Source: Antedon bifida (taxonomy: Eukaryota; Echinodermata; Crinoidea; Comatulida; Antedonidae). From it: 64,000 bases of DNA. The notes beneath the pieces were generated by a model. It searched no databases, had not been told where the DNA came from, and saw only the letters and a list, made by a program, of their open reading frames with translations. The stretch is from contig OY727096.1 in the NCBI GenBank assembly GCA_963402885.1, positions 28,191,820-28,255,819 of the forward strand, in the 5' to 3' direction. The stretch's first letter is position 1. Each line of letters begins with the position of its first letter. Position numbers and translations under genes: made by a program. Below, piece by piece: positions 38,361-51,300 of the stretch.

Positions 38361-38706
38361 ATTTTTTTTTTATTTTATGTCTTTAGGCAATGTGGCCAAG
38401 GATTACCAATAGTGAATTAATCACTGTCCTATCAGATAGGTGGTAATCCTCCTGATACAGGGGCTATTTTGTGAACCAGTTCACCGGGGTAACCCCCTAC
38501 TCTTTTCGAATAATGAACTGGGTTCTTTAAAGTGCACACAGGTTATAACTGTGTACACTGGACCTACGGTTTATAGTCCTTATCCGAGAAGACTTGTTCC
38601 ACCACCAGAACTAGGAGCGAGTCGGCCTCGAACCACTGCCGATGTTGTTGGCTCTTTAGGTACGGTAAACGGCGTCCCTGCCTTAACCGCTCGGCCATTT
38701 GACTCG
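38361..38706 (-). mobile_element. tRNA-derived SINE, copy 2
   Basis: Better preserved copy of the 5036-5351 element. On the minus strand the A box is TGGCCGAGCGGTTAAGGC (38680-38697), nearly a perfect tRNA-Leu/Ser A box, and the B box GGTTCGAGGCCGACTC (38619-38634). The body runs to an A-rich end (ATAAAATAAAAAAAAAA) at 38361. It is about 25 bp longer than copy 1 around the tRNA part ('ggtacggtaaacggcg'). It overlaps open frames on both strands (38440-38757 and 38564-38842), which are artefacts. Confidence 0.85.
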
Positions 38707-39540
38707 CTCGCTCGTATGATATACTGTACATTACAAAAGCAAAGTGAGATGCAATAAATAGGAAAACTTTTAATTTAAAACAATAAATGAATAGCTTGAT
38801 GGTCAAGATGTTTTTCTGTTGATCCCATAGTTCTGTGTTCAAATCCTTTCATTTTTCTAATAACAAAAAAGGCTTGCTCTAAAACTTGTAGAACATCTTG
38901 TATAAATCAATATTTAATTATTATGTTATCATATTTTTCAATTTGTATTTATACTATGTACTTTGATATTAATTCATTTTTACATGATTTGCTTGATATC
39001 TTCTAAAAGAAATTTAAGTTGAGCTTGATAGGCATGTAGTTGCCTTTTCTCTTCTTCCTTTTTATATAGATGTTTTTATGCTTTTTACTATATTTTCTTA
39101 AGGATGAATAAAAGAAACTTAGAACTTTTTGTTGTGTGAACACTGTATACAGGATATTAATGAAACATTAAATGAAAATTGTTGGCAATGTGCCTAAAAA
39201 ATAATTTTAAAAAAAACACAAATTATTTATCGACATCCTCTAAACCCATCTAAAATACATCACAAACTGATGTTCATCAAAAGCTTTAATAAAACATATT
39301 AAAATCTCAAACTATCTGTTACTAAGCACATAAACAGAAAAAGCTCATTAGACAAATGCTTTATATTTTAAAATTAAATTATGCAGCTAAGAAAAAAAAA
39401 TTACATCCAATTTTCTAATATTTTACATGTCATGTACATAACTAACAGATCACTGAATATTCCAACTATATTGGAAATACTGACTGCTGTAAACTGACTG
39501 ATCAAATGATAGTCAACTATAATAAATGTTTAACTGTATG

Positions 39541-39992
39541 ATGTCTGACTATATCAAAAGATAGTCTGACTATATCAAAAGATATTCTGACTAAATCAAA
39601 AGATAGTCTGACTAATCAAAAGATAGTGGGACTAAATCAAAAGATAGTGGGACTAAATCAAAAGATAGTCTGACTAAATCAAAAGATAGTCTGGCTAAAT
39701 CCAAAGATAGTCTGACTAATCAAAAGATAGCCTGACTAATCAAAAGATAGTCTGACTAATCAAAAGATAGTCTGAATAAATCAAAAGATAGTCTGACTAA
39801 ATCAAAAGATAATCTTACTAATCAAAAGAAAGTCTAACTAATACATTAAAAGATAGTCTGACTGATCGAAGGAAGTCTGACTATTTATTGAAAGATAGTC
39901 GAACTGATCAAACGATAGTGTGAATGATCAAATGACAATCTTCTCGAATTGAATGATATTGTAGTCGCACAAATCAAAAAATATAGTCTGAC
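39541..39992 (+). repeat. minisatellite, 18-22 bp unit, about 20 copies
   Basis: The consensus unit is 'gtctgactaaatcaaaagata', with shorter variants lacking 'aa' (gtctgactaatcaaaagata) and 'gtgggactaaatc' versions. The centre is homogeneous; the right-hand units decay into 'gactgatcaa' words up to about 40035. Confidence 0.92.
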
Positions 39993-42900
39993 TGATTATG
40001 ACTGACCAAATTATAAACTACCTTATAAAACTGACTGACTAAATAACTGTTTAAATGATAGTTTGTATGATCGAATTTTAAGAATTATACCATCGCTTCA
40101 ATTTATTAAAAATCACTGAAACCAAATGTAATTCACTGAATATAATATTACTGATTGATTATGCTTAATTATTTGATTGATAAACCATTACAAAATCAAA
40201 CTAAATGAATTTAAATTAATCAATGAATGTTTATCTTGTGATTATATGTCATAATTCACCTGGATTGATTTCATGAAGTATGGCAAAAACCTTGCACATG
40301 TGAGCAATGACTGCATTGATTAATCACTTTCTTTCTTGACATCTTTATATCAATATATCAACTGTTTTACTGAATTTCAAATATACAATATGAATATTAA
40401 TAGTTTATTTAAGTTTGGCTGCTCTTGCTTTTTTCAAAGGAAACTGAAAATGGATTCATAAAACATTCAATACAACTTGTTTTTTTACACTCTTTCACAA
40501 TGTTGCTGTGATAAAGAGTGGTCCCTATAAAACTTGTAAATAGTGTTAAAATTCAACTTTCTCCATTTTCATAAAATGATCCACCTTGCAACATTTCCTT
40601 GACGCACTTTAATTATTAGGCATTTTACCTCTCACCTGGCCAGAGTAAATAAATACAAATGCACAACTGTATGACATCATCATGACACGCTCGTTAGAAA
40701 ATGAATGTTGATAGAGTTCGAACATCCAAGAAGTCACTCCTCCTCCATAAAAGATACATTTTTTATCCACAAATCTACAACCCTTTACTAATTACTCTGT
40801 GCTGTAAAAAGACCACAGGCATCTCAGTGACAGTTAAATTGATTCTATAACAAATAGCAAGCTATAAAACTGGCTTGAAAAATGGACAAAATATTACAGA
40901 AATGTTTTAGTATGTTTTACTTTATTTAACCTACTATCTAGCAATTAGTATTGCTATAAAGTGGCCTGCAGCAGGTAAAATGGATGGGTTAAATTTAAAG
41001 GGTAACTCTGGGTACAAAGTTTCCATTTATTATATATATAAACATTTGCAATCAACATTGATAATAAACCCCATCACCTCTCCCAACAACGCCCCACAAA
41101 CTCTCCCGCTGCTAAAATGGTGACAATTTGTTCACACTATTATTGAGTTGAAACCGGCTTGTTGACAAACAAGGAAACTTGAGAAAGCATACCTAAAAGG
41201 TAAAGAGGTATTAATAACATTTGGTTTTAACAGTGGTAGGTTTAGGTGATGAAAAGCCCAGAGCAACTAATGATGTGAAACTAGAGAGAGGAGTTGGGAC
41301 AAAGATTACAAATGTACTGTCACTAATACTACAATAAAAATTCTATATTTTAAGAGATTCCTAACAAATATAATGTTTGGTGGAGTAATGTAATTTGTGT
41401 ATAACTTGTGGTAAGGTTAAATCATTATTACAAAATCGGGTATATTAATATATTATGGATTTTGTGGATGTGGATATTCATATAGTCAGATATCTTTGCA
41501 ACCTGTGTGATAGTGTGTAGAGAAATTGTCTTATAGTATAATCTTGTATAAAAACCATAGCCTACACAAAGGGGAATTAAATGAGATTTTCTTAGTGTAA
41601 ATGGCATCAGACTGCAAATGACTTCAGCACCAAAGCATTATATTTTATAGATCATTCATTCTTAGAAAGTTATTTCTAAGACTAACAATAATAGACTAAG
41701 ATTGGAAGCTATTCTGTTTTAACTGTTTCTTTAATCAATTGATGTGATGATGTGTAATAATTTTAATAACAATTACCCCCTGTCTGGTTTGTTAATTTAT
41801 CTTTTAATATTAATTGTATTATAATGTTCTCATGTTATGATTTCAATGGTTTGAACCCTTTTTAGAAGTCGGCCTCTTATATAATGTGGAATTAATGAGT
41901 TATCCTGATGACTTTACATTTTGTGAAATATTGAATTAAGTCAATCAGCACAAAGAACATTCAACAAGAACCAGATAAAATGTTTAATTTACAGTCATGT
42001 TTTAAATCCTAAAATCGCCTTGCCTCCATAAGATTATGCATCTGTCAATTCATTACTTGTCTGGTTTACTACAGAGCTGAGGTAAAATTCTTTTATGATC
42101 TAAGTGTGATATTTCTCTTTAAATACAAAGACAAATAGACTTTAAGGGTAGTTTGTTTCTCTCCTACGCAAGAATGTCCAAGTGATTTTTACCACTGCAT
42201 CCTCTGCAATTGATGATGTGAAAACTATACACAAGGGATAACTTGGATTCTGGGAAAGCCATGACCAGATGACAAGTCAACAGATTATACATTAAGAAGG
42301 CGGATTATGCAAGGTGTTTGCGGAAAAACTTGTGAAATTATCAAACTAAGGATTTCATCAAAGGTAAAAATGTTTTTATTTCATACGCATCCAACAGCGA
42401 GCACAAACTTTCCAATTACAGGATGGATAACAATTTTAAAATGTATCTATATCAAATAAAGGATGTATGTAAATGAAGGTAAAATATTGATAATAGCATT
42501 TTAAATCATTGGTTTTTATAACATCCATTAAAAGGTGATGTAGAATATCATATGACAGAAATATTTAATGATAGAGGGCAGTAGGCATTTTATTATTAGG
42601 GGAAATAATGCAGAAATATACTGTTGGCCTACTTATGAAGATCCTGTACAGGGTAAGGAAAGCCAATTGAACTCATGTGTGGCTTAAAGCTGGTCATATT
42701 CTTATTATTTTCTATTTGCCATAACTACAGCATCATCTGTTCAATTTGAATGAACAATGTTTATAGTAATACTGTATCATGTAAGCATAGTACTGTAACT
42801 GTTTTAACAAATCTAACAATTATTAGACTGAAAATGTGTCCAGAGCCAGTCCACAACAACCTAGATGGGGAGAAGGCAGTCTTAAGTTAAAAAAGGAAAC

Positions 42901-43523
42901 ATTTTGGATCATATGATAATGTTGAAACTAACGTAATAACACACTTTCTCAAGAATGTCAGCAACGCATGAAACGGGTGGCTAGTTTCAATGTTATTTCA
43001 CTTTTCCTTCACATAATAATATCATTCATAATATATCTTTGGAAGGAGATGAATTTATTCAATTTAAGAAGACACATGCTATGAAAATACTGGTGAATTA
43101 GAGCTTAGAAGATAAAGACACAGAGTATCATGAACACAACATATACTGTCTTTGATTCTGGCAGCTCACATCTGTTTACAGAACGCTGATTATAATTCTT
43201 GAGAGCCTACAGACAGTAATGAGAAAGGCGTGACATGAGATAGTTTAACGATGTTAATTATATTGAATTTAGAGCCATATACAAGATGGTGACAAACATC
43301 TAAAATTTCAAAAGGAATTCTAAACAGAAAGATTTAATTTACATTACATTACATCACACGTGAAAAATAAAATTACCATAGATTTTTTTCAATTTGACAG
43401 ATGCGTATCTGTAATCTTTTACCCCAAGAATGACCCATGCAATTACATTTTTTTTTAATACCGCCAAGTAAGTATATAAAATACAACATTACTTAATAGC
43501 CATTGATTAAGCCATGTCGCCGT

Positions 43524-43661
43524 ATGATGAAGGAGTGTGTAGAATATACAAAACTCAACAGTCTTAGTAATACAAACAATAAAGGCTGCTTCAAGTGCAA
43601 TAATCAATACGGTTTCCTATACGCAGATGACACGTACAATCTGTCGGGCATTCGCGATTAA
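43524..43661 (+). other. short open frame with a YADD motif
   Basis: ATG-initiated frame of 45 codons ending QYGFLYADDTYNLSGIRD before TAA. F/L-Y-A-D-D-T is the catalytic motif of LINE reverse transcriptases, but the upstream residues (KGCFKCNNQYG) do not fit the fingers/palm region and nothing downstream continues it. It could be a tiny retroelement relic or coincidence. The DNA around it (43600-43780) is less AT-rich and has homeodomain-type words (TAAT, ATTA), so a conserved non-coding element is also possible. Confidence 0.2.
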
Positions 43662-44360
43662 ATAATGAAGATTTGCTGTCAATTCAGAACTCTGCTTACA
43701 CTATCGACATGATTAGAATTCGTCATTGTCTTGATTGTAAATACAAATGGTTATTCAATCGTTAAATCACACAAACTCAATGACATATTTAGAATACAAG
43801 TAAAATGTCCAAGAATGCTGAACAGAAAGATAGGGTTTATCATAATTACTTGATATGCATCATGCCTGGGATTTATTAATATTTTTGCTTAAGTCAAGAC
43901 ATTTCTTGCAGTCTTTTCAGTTATTTGTCCTAGGGCCGATTTAGCTGTAAAGGTTAGCATTTATCAATATTTTCAATTAAGTCAAGATAATTAAAAAGTG
44001 CTTAAGTGAAAAACTGAATGATTAAAATGGAAATAATAAGCAATGCTGTTTATATATTTTTATTACCAATGAGGATGGCCTATCCAGTTCCAGTGAAGGA
44101 ACTGATCATTAAGGGCCCTCAATAAAACATAAGTAACTCCATAGGTACTTAAAATTATACTGGGAAAGTTGGCTCAATGTCTGCCATTCTGTATCCAGCC
44201 AAAAGACAAGATCAGTAAAAACTAATTTTGTTCACATCTGCCTTCTGCAATAGCACCCATGGGAGGAATGTGGGAATAAAAGAAGGGAAGTTACTTCACT
44301 GGAATCAGGTTAACATCTGACTTCAAAAATGACATCCATCAGGAAGTTATGAGATCTTAC

Positions 44361-44437
44361 CTGCTTTAGATGCAATGTCTGATGCAGAGTTGTTGTACTT
44401 TGAATTGACAGTGAATGTTACTTTCTTGTTCTTCACT
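44361..44437 (-). CDS. PTPRN-like: IA-2-like exon D: strands 2-3 and helix 2 start, with conserved glycosylation site
   Basis: The acceptor is 'catttcattatttcag' and the donor AAAGCAG|GTAAGA. It reads R(split)-VKNKKVTFTVNSKYNNSASD then IASKA and G of an Ala codon. It aligns without gaps with human IA-2 VVGPALTFRIRHNEQNLSLAD: hydrophobic strand VTFTV against LTFRI, and the sequon N-N-S falls exactly where the human protein has the glycosylated N-L-S. SASDIASKA corresponds to SLADVTQQA at the start of helix 2. Exon length 77 bp (1+75+1). Confidence 0.95.
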
Positions 44438-44726
44438 CTGAAATAATGAAATGAAATGTTTTACAGTTATTCTACCAAGCCACACATAGATTATAATCGA
44501 AAAAAAAAAAAAAAAAAATTCACTATTGAAATCACTGTAGGGTACATAAAGTTGTGTGTCTCAAGTTAAGCATGGATCCCATTGAGACGAGGTTTCCTCC
44601 TGGTTGGAATCATTTAGCTGTTCATTTATTCATCATAATTTGCATGTATTACCATAAGTTTGTCTAAAACAATTATTTTCTATATTGTATTTCTTAACTT
44701 TAACTGTAAATAGTATTTGTATATGA

Positions 44727-44873
44727 AGTACTGTTGAATTACTGCTCTTTTAGGACAACCCTATTCAGGAGACACTTGCAATGAATTAACAAATAAGCTA
44801 TAATACAGTAGGCTTTAAAAATACATCCATTCTCTACTCAAGGGATACTCCTCTTAATAGAGGGTCTACTACT
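44727..44873. mobile_element. pogo-like MITE relic
   Basis: 'Ctcttttaggacaaccctat' on the left and 'actcctcttaatagagggtc' on the right match the arms of the 6611-7292 element, in inverted orientation to each other. The interior is shortened to about 60 bp. The ends are eroded, so the limits are approximate. Confidence 0.5.
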
Positions 44874-46375
44874 TTGAAATCACTTAAACGATTCCAATAT
44901 TTATTGACACACGATAAACTTAATTTTTTTTCCGTATGAATTTAACCATCCGACCATTCAACTTCCATAAAAATACTTAGTAATCCTTGTGTGTATATAC
45001 AACAAATCCATGCATTCCAAATAAACACATAAAAACATACTTCAAAAATCAGCATTATCAAATTAGAATATATTGCAAACTGTCTAAAAATAATCCAGTC
45101 TTACATCCGTATAGAAATCAAATGACAGAAAGGACTCTATACTGATTGACATTTGGTGTATTAAGCTTGGAGAAGAACTAAGATCACTATTTATAGAAAG
45201 TCTTCTTCATTAGAGAAATTAATAAAAATAAAATCGTATACGATGCTGCAAATTTAAATCATACTTAAGTTACTTTCTAATTAGCCCAATTTATTATCAA
45301 TTTCTTCCAACACTAATGCAAGAAACATTGCCACAATGAATAGACGGAAATGACTGCCTCATGGCTAAATGTTGTTCTAGCTAACAGTGATTAAGTAACT
45401 GTGATTCTATGCTCTATAATCTCATGAAAGATAAAATTAGACCTAATAACAGCCATGTTTCCTAATGTAGTTCATTGGTGTAAAGTTTTAGTTTCCATGA
45501 ATTATTAACTTACAGGTCAATGATCACATGACCCTCCATACCACATTGAGAAGTAAGATAAGAACAGAATATACACACGACAAGTTGGCAACAGTTGCCT
45601 GCCTTGCATTGAAAACAAATTTTACAAAATAGTTAACATGCAATATAAACCATTTAATATTACTTTTTTTTGTGCAGTAGAACTATGAATAAAGAATGGC
45701 ATGTGATATGAAATTAACCAATCAAATGGCAAGTACTTACAGCTATACATATCTTTGGTATGCTCTTCTGCCTATCTACAGTACCCATAAACAGTCATTA
45801 TCTACAGCAGAGACTACTCTCTAAAACAATCACTGCCTTATTTCTGACTTGTAAATAAACCTCATAATGGCCAACAGAAAAAAAGGAAATTAGCTCTCAT
45901 CTAAGGCTACAAAGTTGACTGCAACATTGAACATAATCTATAACTATTATCGAACAGGTGGCAGTAAAATAATGGTTATTTGCTAAATAGTATATTGTCA
46001 GTGTTTCCCATTATGTCATGACATAGAAGAATAATGCCTAATACAATAAGATACAAAGGAGGTATCAACAGCTGTAAATGGATCCCCTCTACAATTGAAT
46101 GTTCTGGTGTTATTTGAAAGACACTTGAAAACTTGACTATATTATCAAAGAGACTCTATGTCACAGTTGATAAAACATTAAAAAAATAAAAAAATAGTGG
46201 ATCTATAAATTATGGGGACAAAGAAGACGCTTAAGTCTGTTTTCCATTCAACGTTATATTACTTTAAGTTTTCAAATCTTTAAAGTTGAGAATAAATAAC
46301 AATGATGATGATCAAGCCAGACCGCTAATATTTACACATTTTTAAGTGATCAATGCTTTTCTTAGTTCTATCGAG

Positions 46376-46562
46376 CATTTCTGGGATAACGCTCACATGC
46401 AGTGTTGTGAACCAAAAGCCGGCCATGCGCAGCCAGACCTGCGTGAAAATTGGAAATTGTTGCAACCTAGCCTAGGACATGTTTGGAAACGTTGGCACTT
46501 TGTAAAATTCAAGAATTTATCAACGCATACGTATTTTGTTAACAAACTATGATGACGTAATT
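46376..46562. promoter_or_regulatory. CpG-containing patch with NRF1- and CRE-like motifs
   Basis: Inside the 12-kb intron, this stretch is richer in GC and CpG than its flanks. It carries CATGCGCAG (46424-46432, half of an NRF1 site), 'aagccggccatgcgca' and a CRE-like TGACGTAA (46553-46560). These are common in animal promoters and enhancers; IA-2-type genes are neuroendocrine, where CREB control would make sense. The plus-strand 68-codon frame here is unconvincing. Function is inferred from motifs alone. Confidence 0.3.
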
Positions 46563-47589
46563 TGTAAACTAATTGTTCGCCAAGTTTTAACGATTGTATT
46601 GTTAAAGTTGAACTTGATTCAACTTCGACGATTGCAGATTGTTAGCGTTTATTTTTATCACCTTTTCCTGGTAAACTGGTAAATTCAACGCAAGTAAAGA
46701 CTGGAAAACATGCTTTACAACTTACCTAGTTACTAAAACATGCCGACTTCATTATGCCATCATATCATATACATCATACCCAAGACCGGCAAGAACCAAC
46801 AAAACAATTTGTACAATCTTCTTTATATTATCTTTGGCAATTCAATTAAGTCAAAGGGTTACAATTTTCAAAAAGTTCAACTTGAAATCTAGGTCTTCTG
46901 GGTACTCGACAGAAACAATACATAGTTCGGATCACTGTAGCTGTATGTTGAATTGTTTATATCATGTGGAGAAGAAGAGAATTATGTTTGTAGAACAGAA
47001 AATTTACAACAGCTGATCCAATTCTGTAAATAGAGGCTTTACGATGTAATTCTCTCATTAAATTTGTGCACTATTTCTTCAAAATCGCATTGATCCCTTC
47101 TTCACAGAATTCAATCAATCATCCATTCCATTATTTACTTGTTGATAAACTTCATTTTGCAAAATATGTTTCTTTGATTAATTATGTATAGAATTTTTAT
47201 CAAATTATCTGCATTTCGTTAATTAATCATGTCTACTTATCCATTCTTTTGAAAGAAATACATTTGAAATTTGACTAATGCATATTCAGATTTTCATCAT
47301 GAAATATTCATCTAAATTTATTAATACAGGAATATTCTATCTATCTAATCATTTATATAATAATCACATTGTTTTCCTGTTCTGTTTATTATTTTAAATA
47401 TTCCTTTGTTTATATATTAAAATGCTGCATACATAACTTTACCCCTAATTAGTTTATAAATGTAGTGATTAATTCATTGTTTGTAATATTCATTGTATTT
47501 GAATTTAGTTTTGTTCAGTCATTGATACATATTTTTTTTTAAATATATTCATTGATACTCAAAGAGATTTACTGTACTCATTCACACGT

Positions 47590-48440
47590 TTCAATATTCA
47601 TTTATACTCTAATTTAGTTTAAATTTATATTCTAATTTGCTTTATATTCATTAATATTCCAATTTAGGCCAAACTGTACTTAAGTTTAATTCATTACACA
47701 CTCAGTGATATTCTAATTTAGGTTTATTTATTTACATATCCATTTGATATTCTAATTTAGTTTCATTTATTCATTTACATATCCATTTGATTATTCTAAT
47801 TTAATTTCATTCATTTACATATCTATTTGATATTCTAATTTAGTTTCATTCATTTACATACATTTGATATTCTAATTTAGATCATTCATTTACATATCTG
47901 TTTGATATATTCTAATTTAGTTTCATTCATTATACATATACATTTGATATTCTAATTTAGATCATTCATTTACATATCTGTTTGATAGATTCTAATTTAG
48001 TTTCATTCATTTACATATACATTTGATATTCTAATTTAGTTTCATTCATTTGCATATCTGTTTGATATTCTAATTTAGTTTCATTTATTCATTTACATAT
48101 ACATTTGATTATTCTAATTAACTTCATTCATTTACATATCCATTTGATATTCTAATTTAGTTTCATTCATTTACATATATACATTTGATATTCTAATTTA
48201 ATTTCATTCATTTACATATCCATTTGATATTCTAATTTAGTTTCATTCATTTACATATACATTTGTTATTCTAATTTAGATCATTCATTTACATATCTGT
48301 TTGATATATTCTAATTTAGTTTCATTCATTTACATATACATTTGATATTCTAATTTAGTTTCATTCATTTACATATACATTTGATATTCTAATTTAGTTC
48401 CTTTATCCAATGCCATTTTAATTTAGTTTAGTTCATTCAC
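47590..48440 (+). repeat. minisatellite, 38-43 bp unit, about 18 copies
   Basis: The unit is 'tgatattctaatttagtttc' followed by 'attcatttacatatacattt'. The left 120 bp contain decayed units (TATTCTAATTTGC, TATTCCAATTTAGG), the middle is regular, and the right edge decays after 48397. Unit variants 'catatccattt', 'catatctgttt' and 'catatacattt' are interspersed and some higher-order blocks repeat (about 47860-48000 and 48260-48340). Confidence 0.95.
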
Positions 48441-51029
48441 CCATTCATTTACACTTTTCTTAATTCCCTCAACAATCATTTTATGTTATTACATATTTAC
48501 TCATTGATTGTCTTTCATGTACATCTTTGCAAGTACATACTGTACCATTCATTCATTCATAAATACACAATCTATGTATAATTAAAATAATTTATGACTG
48601 ACTCCTAATAATTAATACACCATTACCAATATATTAATCAACTAAAATACATCCTTAATTATGTCATATGTGCATATAAAGTATAGAATTATGCATTTGT
48701 AATATAGGTTATCAAAAATAATCATTAACTTAATTTCCATCATAATTCTGTGATAATATAACTCGATAAACATATTATCTATTTGCTAGATACAGGTAAA
48801 AAAAAATTGTTCTGATGTTGATCAGTGAGCTACACAAAGATGTTATAGAGTGACAAAGACTAGATTGCGAACATATAGAAAACTTGAAAAGATATCATTT
48901 CAGTTATGATAAATATGTAAGTTTTAAAACTCTGTCACACACAAACACACACCACTTACATGCATGCATAACATGTAATATAAATATGTTTTTGTTACTC
49001 AAAATAAATGAATTTTCTACAGTAGGCCTACACTAAAAATGTTTCAATAGAAAGGGTTGTGTTTACTTCTCTCTCAGCTAATTTTCCCTCTAGTGCTTAT
49101 TATATCTATGGGCTGCTTATAATCAAGTGGATGGTGAGTGTCTAGATATACACTCAAAAGATCAAAAACACTATAACCACTGTTCATATTAGGATTCGAA
49201 TGAAACTGTTTCTAACCATTTTTCATGACAATTAAATACGAAAATCTATGCTTTTAAAAACAAGTCTCATTTGAGGCCACATAGAGTCAGAAAAAGACAG
49301 AGAAGAAGAACTATAGTGAAAGAGTTGCTGCACTGCTGACAGAGCTGAGTGGAGACCCTTGTCGCCTTATGGCTCAGAAACTTATTTATAACAAATTAAC
49401 AAAATTAAAAACAAAACGCAAAGCAATATTGCCCTACATAAGGCCTAAAGTTTCAATTCCTACATTTAACTGAAAAAAAATCTAAGAAATACATTTTAAA
49501 ATAATATAAGATTAAACATTTACTAAAAAAAAATTACTAGCAAAATATGTACAAACCAATGCGTATTGCTGGTTCCACTTCTATGAAATTATATACTGTA
49601 GTAAAAAAAAGTGTATGAATTGACATGCTCTCATGTAGCAGATGTTGAACAATGGCAAACAATATACGGTTATAGGTTACACCGTGGTTATATTTACTTA
49701 ATATCTAGTTAAAAATCAAAATTTTAATTCCCTAAACAACTAGATCATCATTATTCATTGTAAAAACACTGACACAGTAACATAACAAAAGCAGTAAAAA
49801 TGTAAAATACGTAAATATTACTCCTGGGATAAAAAGATGTTTAATGTGAAATATTCTTGCTACTTTACAATACATCAGAATTACATATATGCAAATATTT
49901 ATGAACTTGAAAATTTAAGTCTTAAAATATGTGAAACGTGATATCTGAGATGAAATTGTGAAAGAATGGGAAGCAACATATGGGATATAGATTTCAGGTT
50001 ATTTAAACAAACGATTTTCATATGTAAATAAGGTTAAATTTGTGGAAATAATTTAAAGCGACAGATTTTAAAGTTAGAACCGGATATATGTTCCTCGTAT
50101 TAATTACTATGATTCTTTTGTGGATTTTTAAACCGAAAAATTAAACGACATATATAGAAATTGATGTAATCAATCAAATTTGATTCTGATCTAATAAAAT
50201 GAGATGAAAGTGAGAAAATTTATGAGGAAAAAAACAAAAAAATGAAAAAAGGCCCCATAATTTCAAAATGGCATACTGTTATATAAAATATAATAAATTA
50301 AAATCATTAAAATATTTTACTAAACTTAAAAAGATCATCTCCACAGAAGAAAATTGAAATACTTATTGAAAAATTTAAATGGTATACAGTATGTTATACG
50401 TGATATACCTAGATGTATTTTGGTTAAGTAGAACAATTTCAGCTTTGTTTACATAGCTAGATGCAAAGTTATTACGCATTTCAATGATAAATGAACAAAC
50501 TGTAGAAGTGTACGCAATCAAGACTACGTGGCCCTGCATAAGCTAAACATAACAACGGATGAGTAACCACTCAAAGCGTAATCACGTATCCGTGACAACC
50601 CTACTATCATTAGACGTTGCTCGGACTTTGTCAATCTTTTAAGTGAAATGTATTCACACAGATTTACTTTCAATAACACAAGAAATCTTCAGCGTAGGAT
50701 AAAAGGTCAATATATGTAGATGTGGATGTTTATAATGTACACTAACGATGCTTATAAATGTAATTAATTAATAGAAATATTAAGAAAATCTGTCTTCTAA
50801 AAAACTATTATTACTAAATGTGAACAAAAATATGCTGTCATATAAAAAAAAAGATTCATATTAAGAAAAACAAGACACATAGAGGATCTCAACTAACAAT
50901 CGAGAGATTCAAAATCACGTATTTTATAATCTACAATAAACACAAGATGTTTAGCCTCTCTGCATTGCATGAGAAAAACATTTAGTATGTTATAGTTATT
51001 GCTAAAAAATTGTGACATGATTAAAAATT

Positions 51030-51112
51030 GTAACTAATACAAGATTTGAACCTAGTATTCTGACACTGAACGTCAAGCATTATTCCACTCAGCTATCTAT
51101 ACCAAGATGTTA
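51030..51112 (-). mobile_element. tRNA-like SINE relic (family 2), copy 1
   Basis: The minus strand has an A-box-like TAGCTGAGTGGAATAATGC (about 51078-51096) and a B box AGGTTCAAATC (51043-51053) at tRNA spacing. The sequence after the B box, 'ttgtattagttacaattttt', parallels that of the copy at 51215-51300. No intact cloverleaf or anticodon arm. Confidence 0.5.
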
Positions 51113-51214
51113 TCACTTTAGCTTTTGTGTCAAGATGAAAATCTCATACACGAACGTTTAACCGCATGACAGAAAAACTAAACATTATATCAAGCTGTTT
51201 ATAAGCTTTCTGGC

Positions 51215-51300
51215 ATTTGAGTCATGATAAAACCTTGACTCGTACATGATTTGAACCCATGACTCTGAAACTGGAAGTCAAGCAAGCTGGACCAAGTTGT
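51215..51300 (-). mobile_element. tRNA-like SINE relic (family 2), copy 2
   Basis: Minus strand 'gcttgacttccagtttcaga' then GGGTTCAAATC (B box, 51248-51258) aligns with copy 1 ('gcttgacgttcagtgtcaga' then AGGTTCAAATC). Most of the A box is deleted. The two copies lie 200 bp apart in the same direction, so they could come from a local duplication. Confidence 0.45.

Larger units (their letters stand above)
29653..44360 (-). other. 14.7-kb intron between exons E and D
   Basis: The donor AAAGCAG|GTAAGA and the acceptor 'tctcttttcag' fit. The intron holds LINE-tail-like ends, a dispersed repeat copy (31957-32241), a decayed tandem repeat (32890-33235), a foldback-like pair (33631, 34280), a SINE (38361-38706) and a minisatellite (39541-39992), listed separately. 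The remainder is AT-rich with no coding exon recognised. Parts with nothing to report: 30190-31950, 34850-38110, 40000-43500. Confidence 0.8.

Noticed and set aside
38440-38842. ORFs of 105 (plus) and 92 (minus) codons
   Set aside because: They overlap the tRNA-derived SINE, which explains the composition.
45739-45773. 35-base minus exon between a TAG acceptor and a GTAAGT donor within the D-C intron
   Set aside because: Exons C and D already join in frame with full colinearity to the vertebrate protein, so no extra exon is needed.
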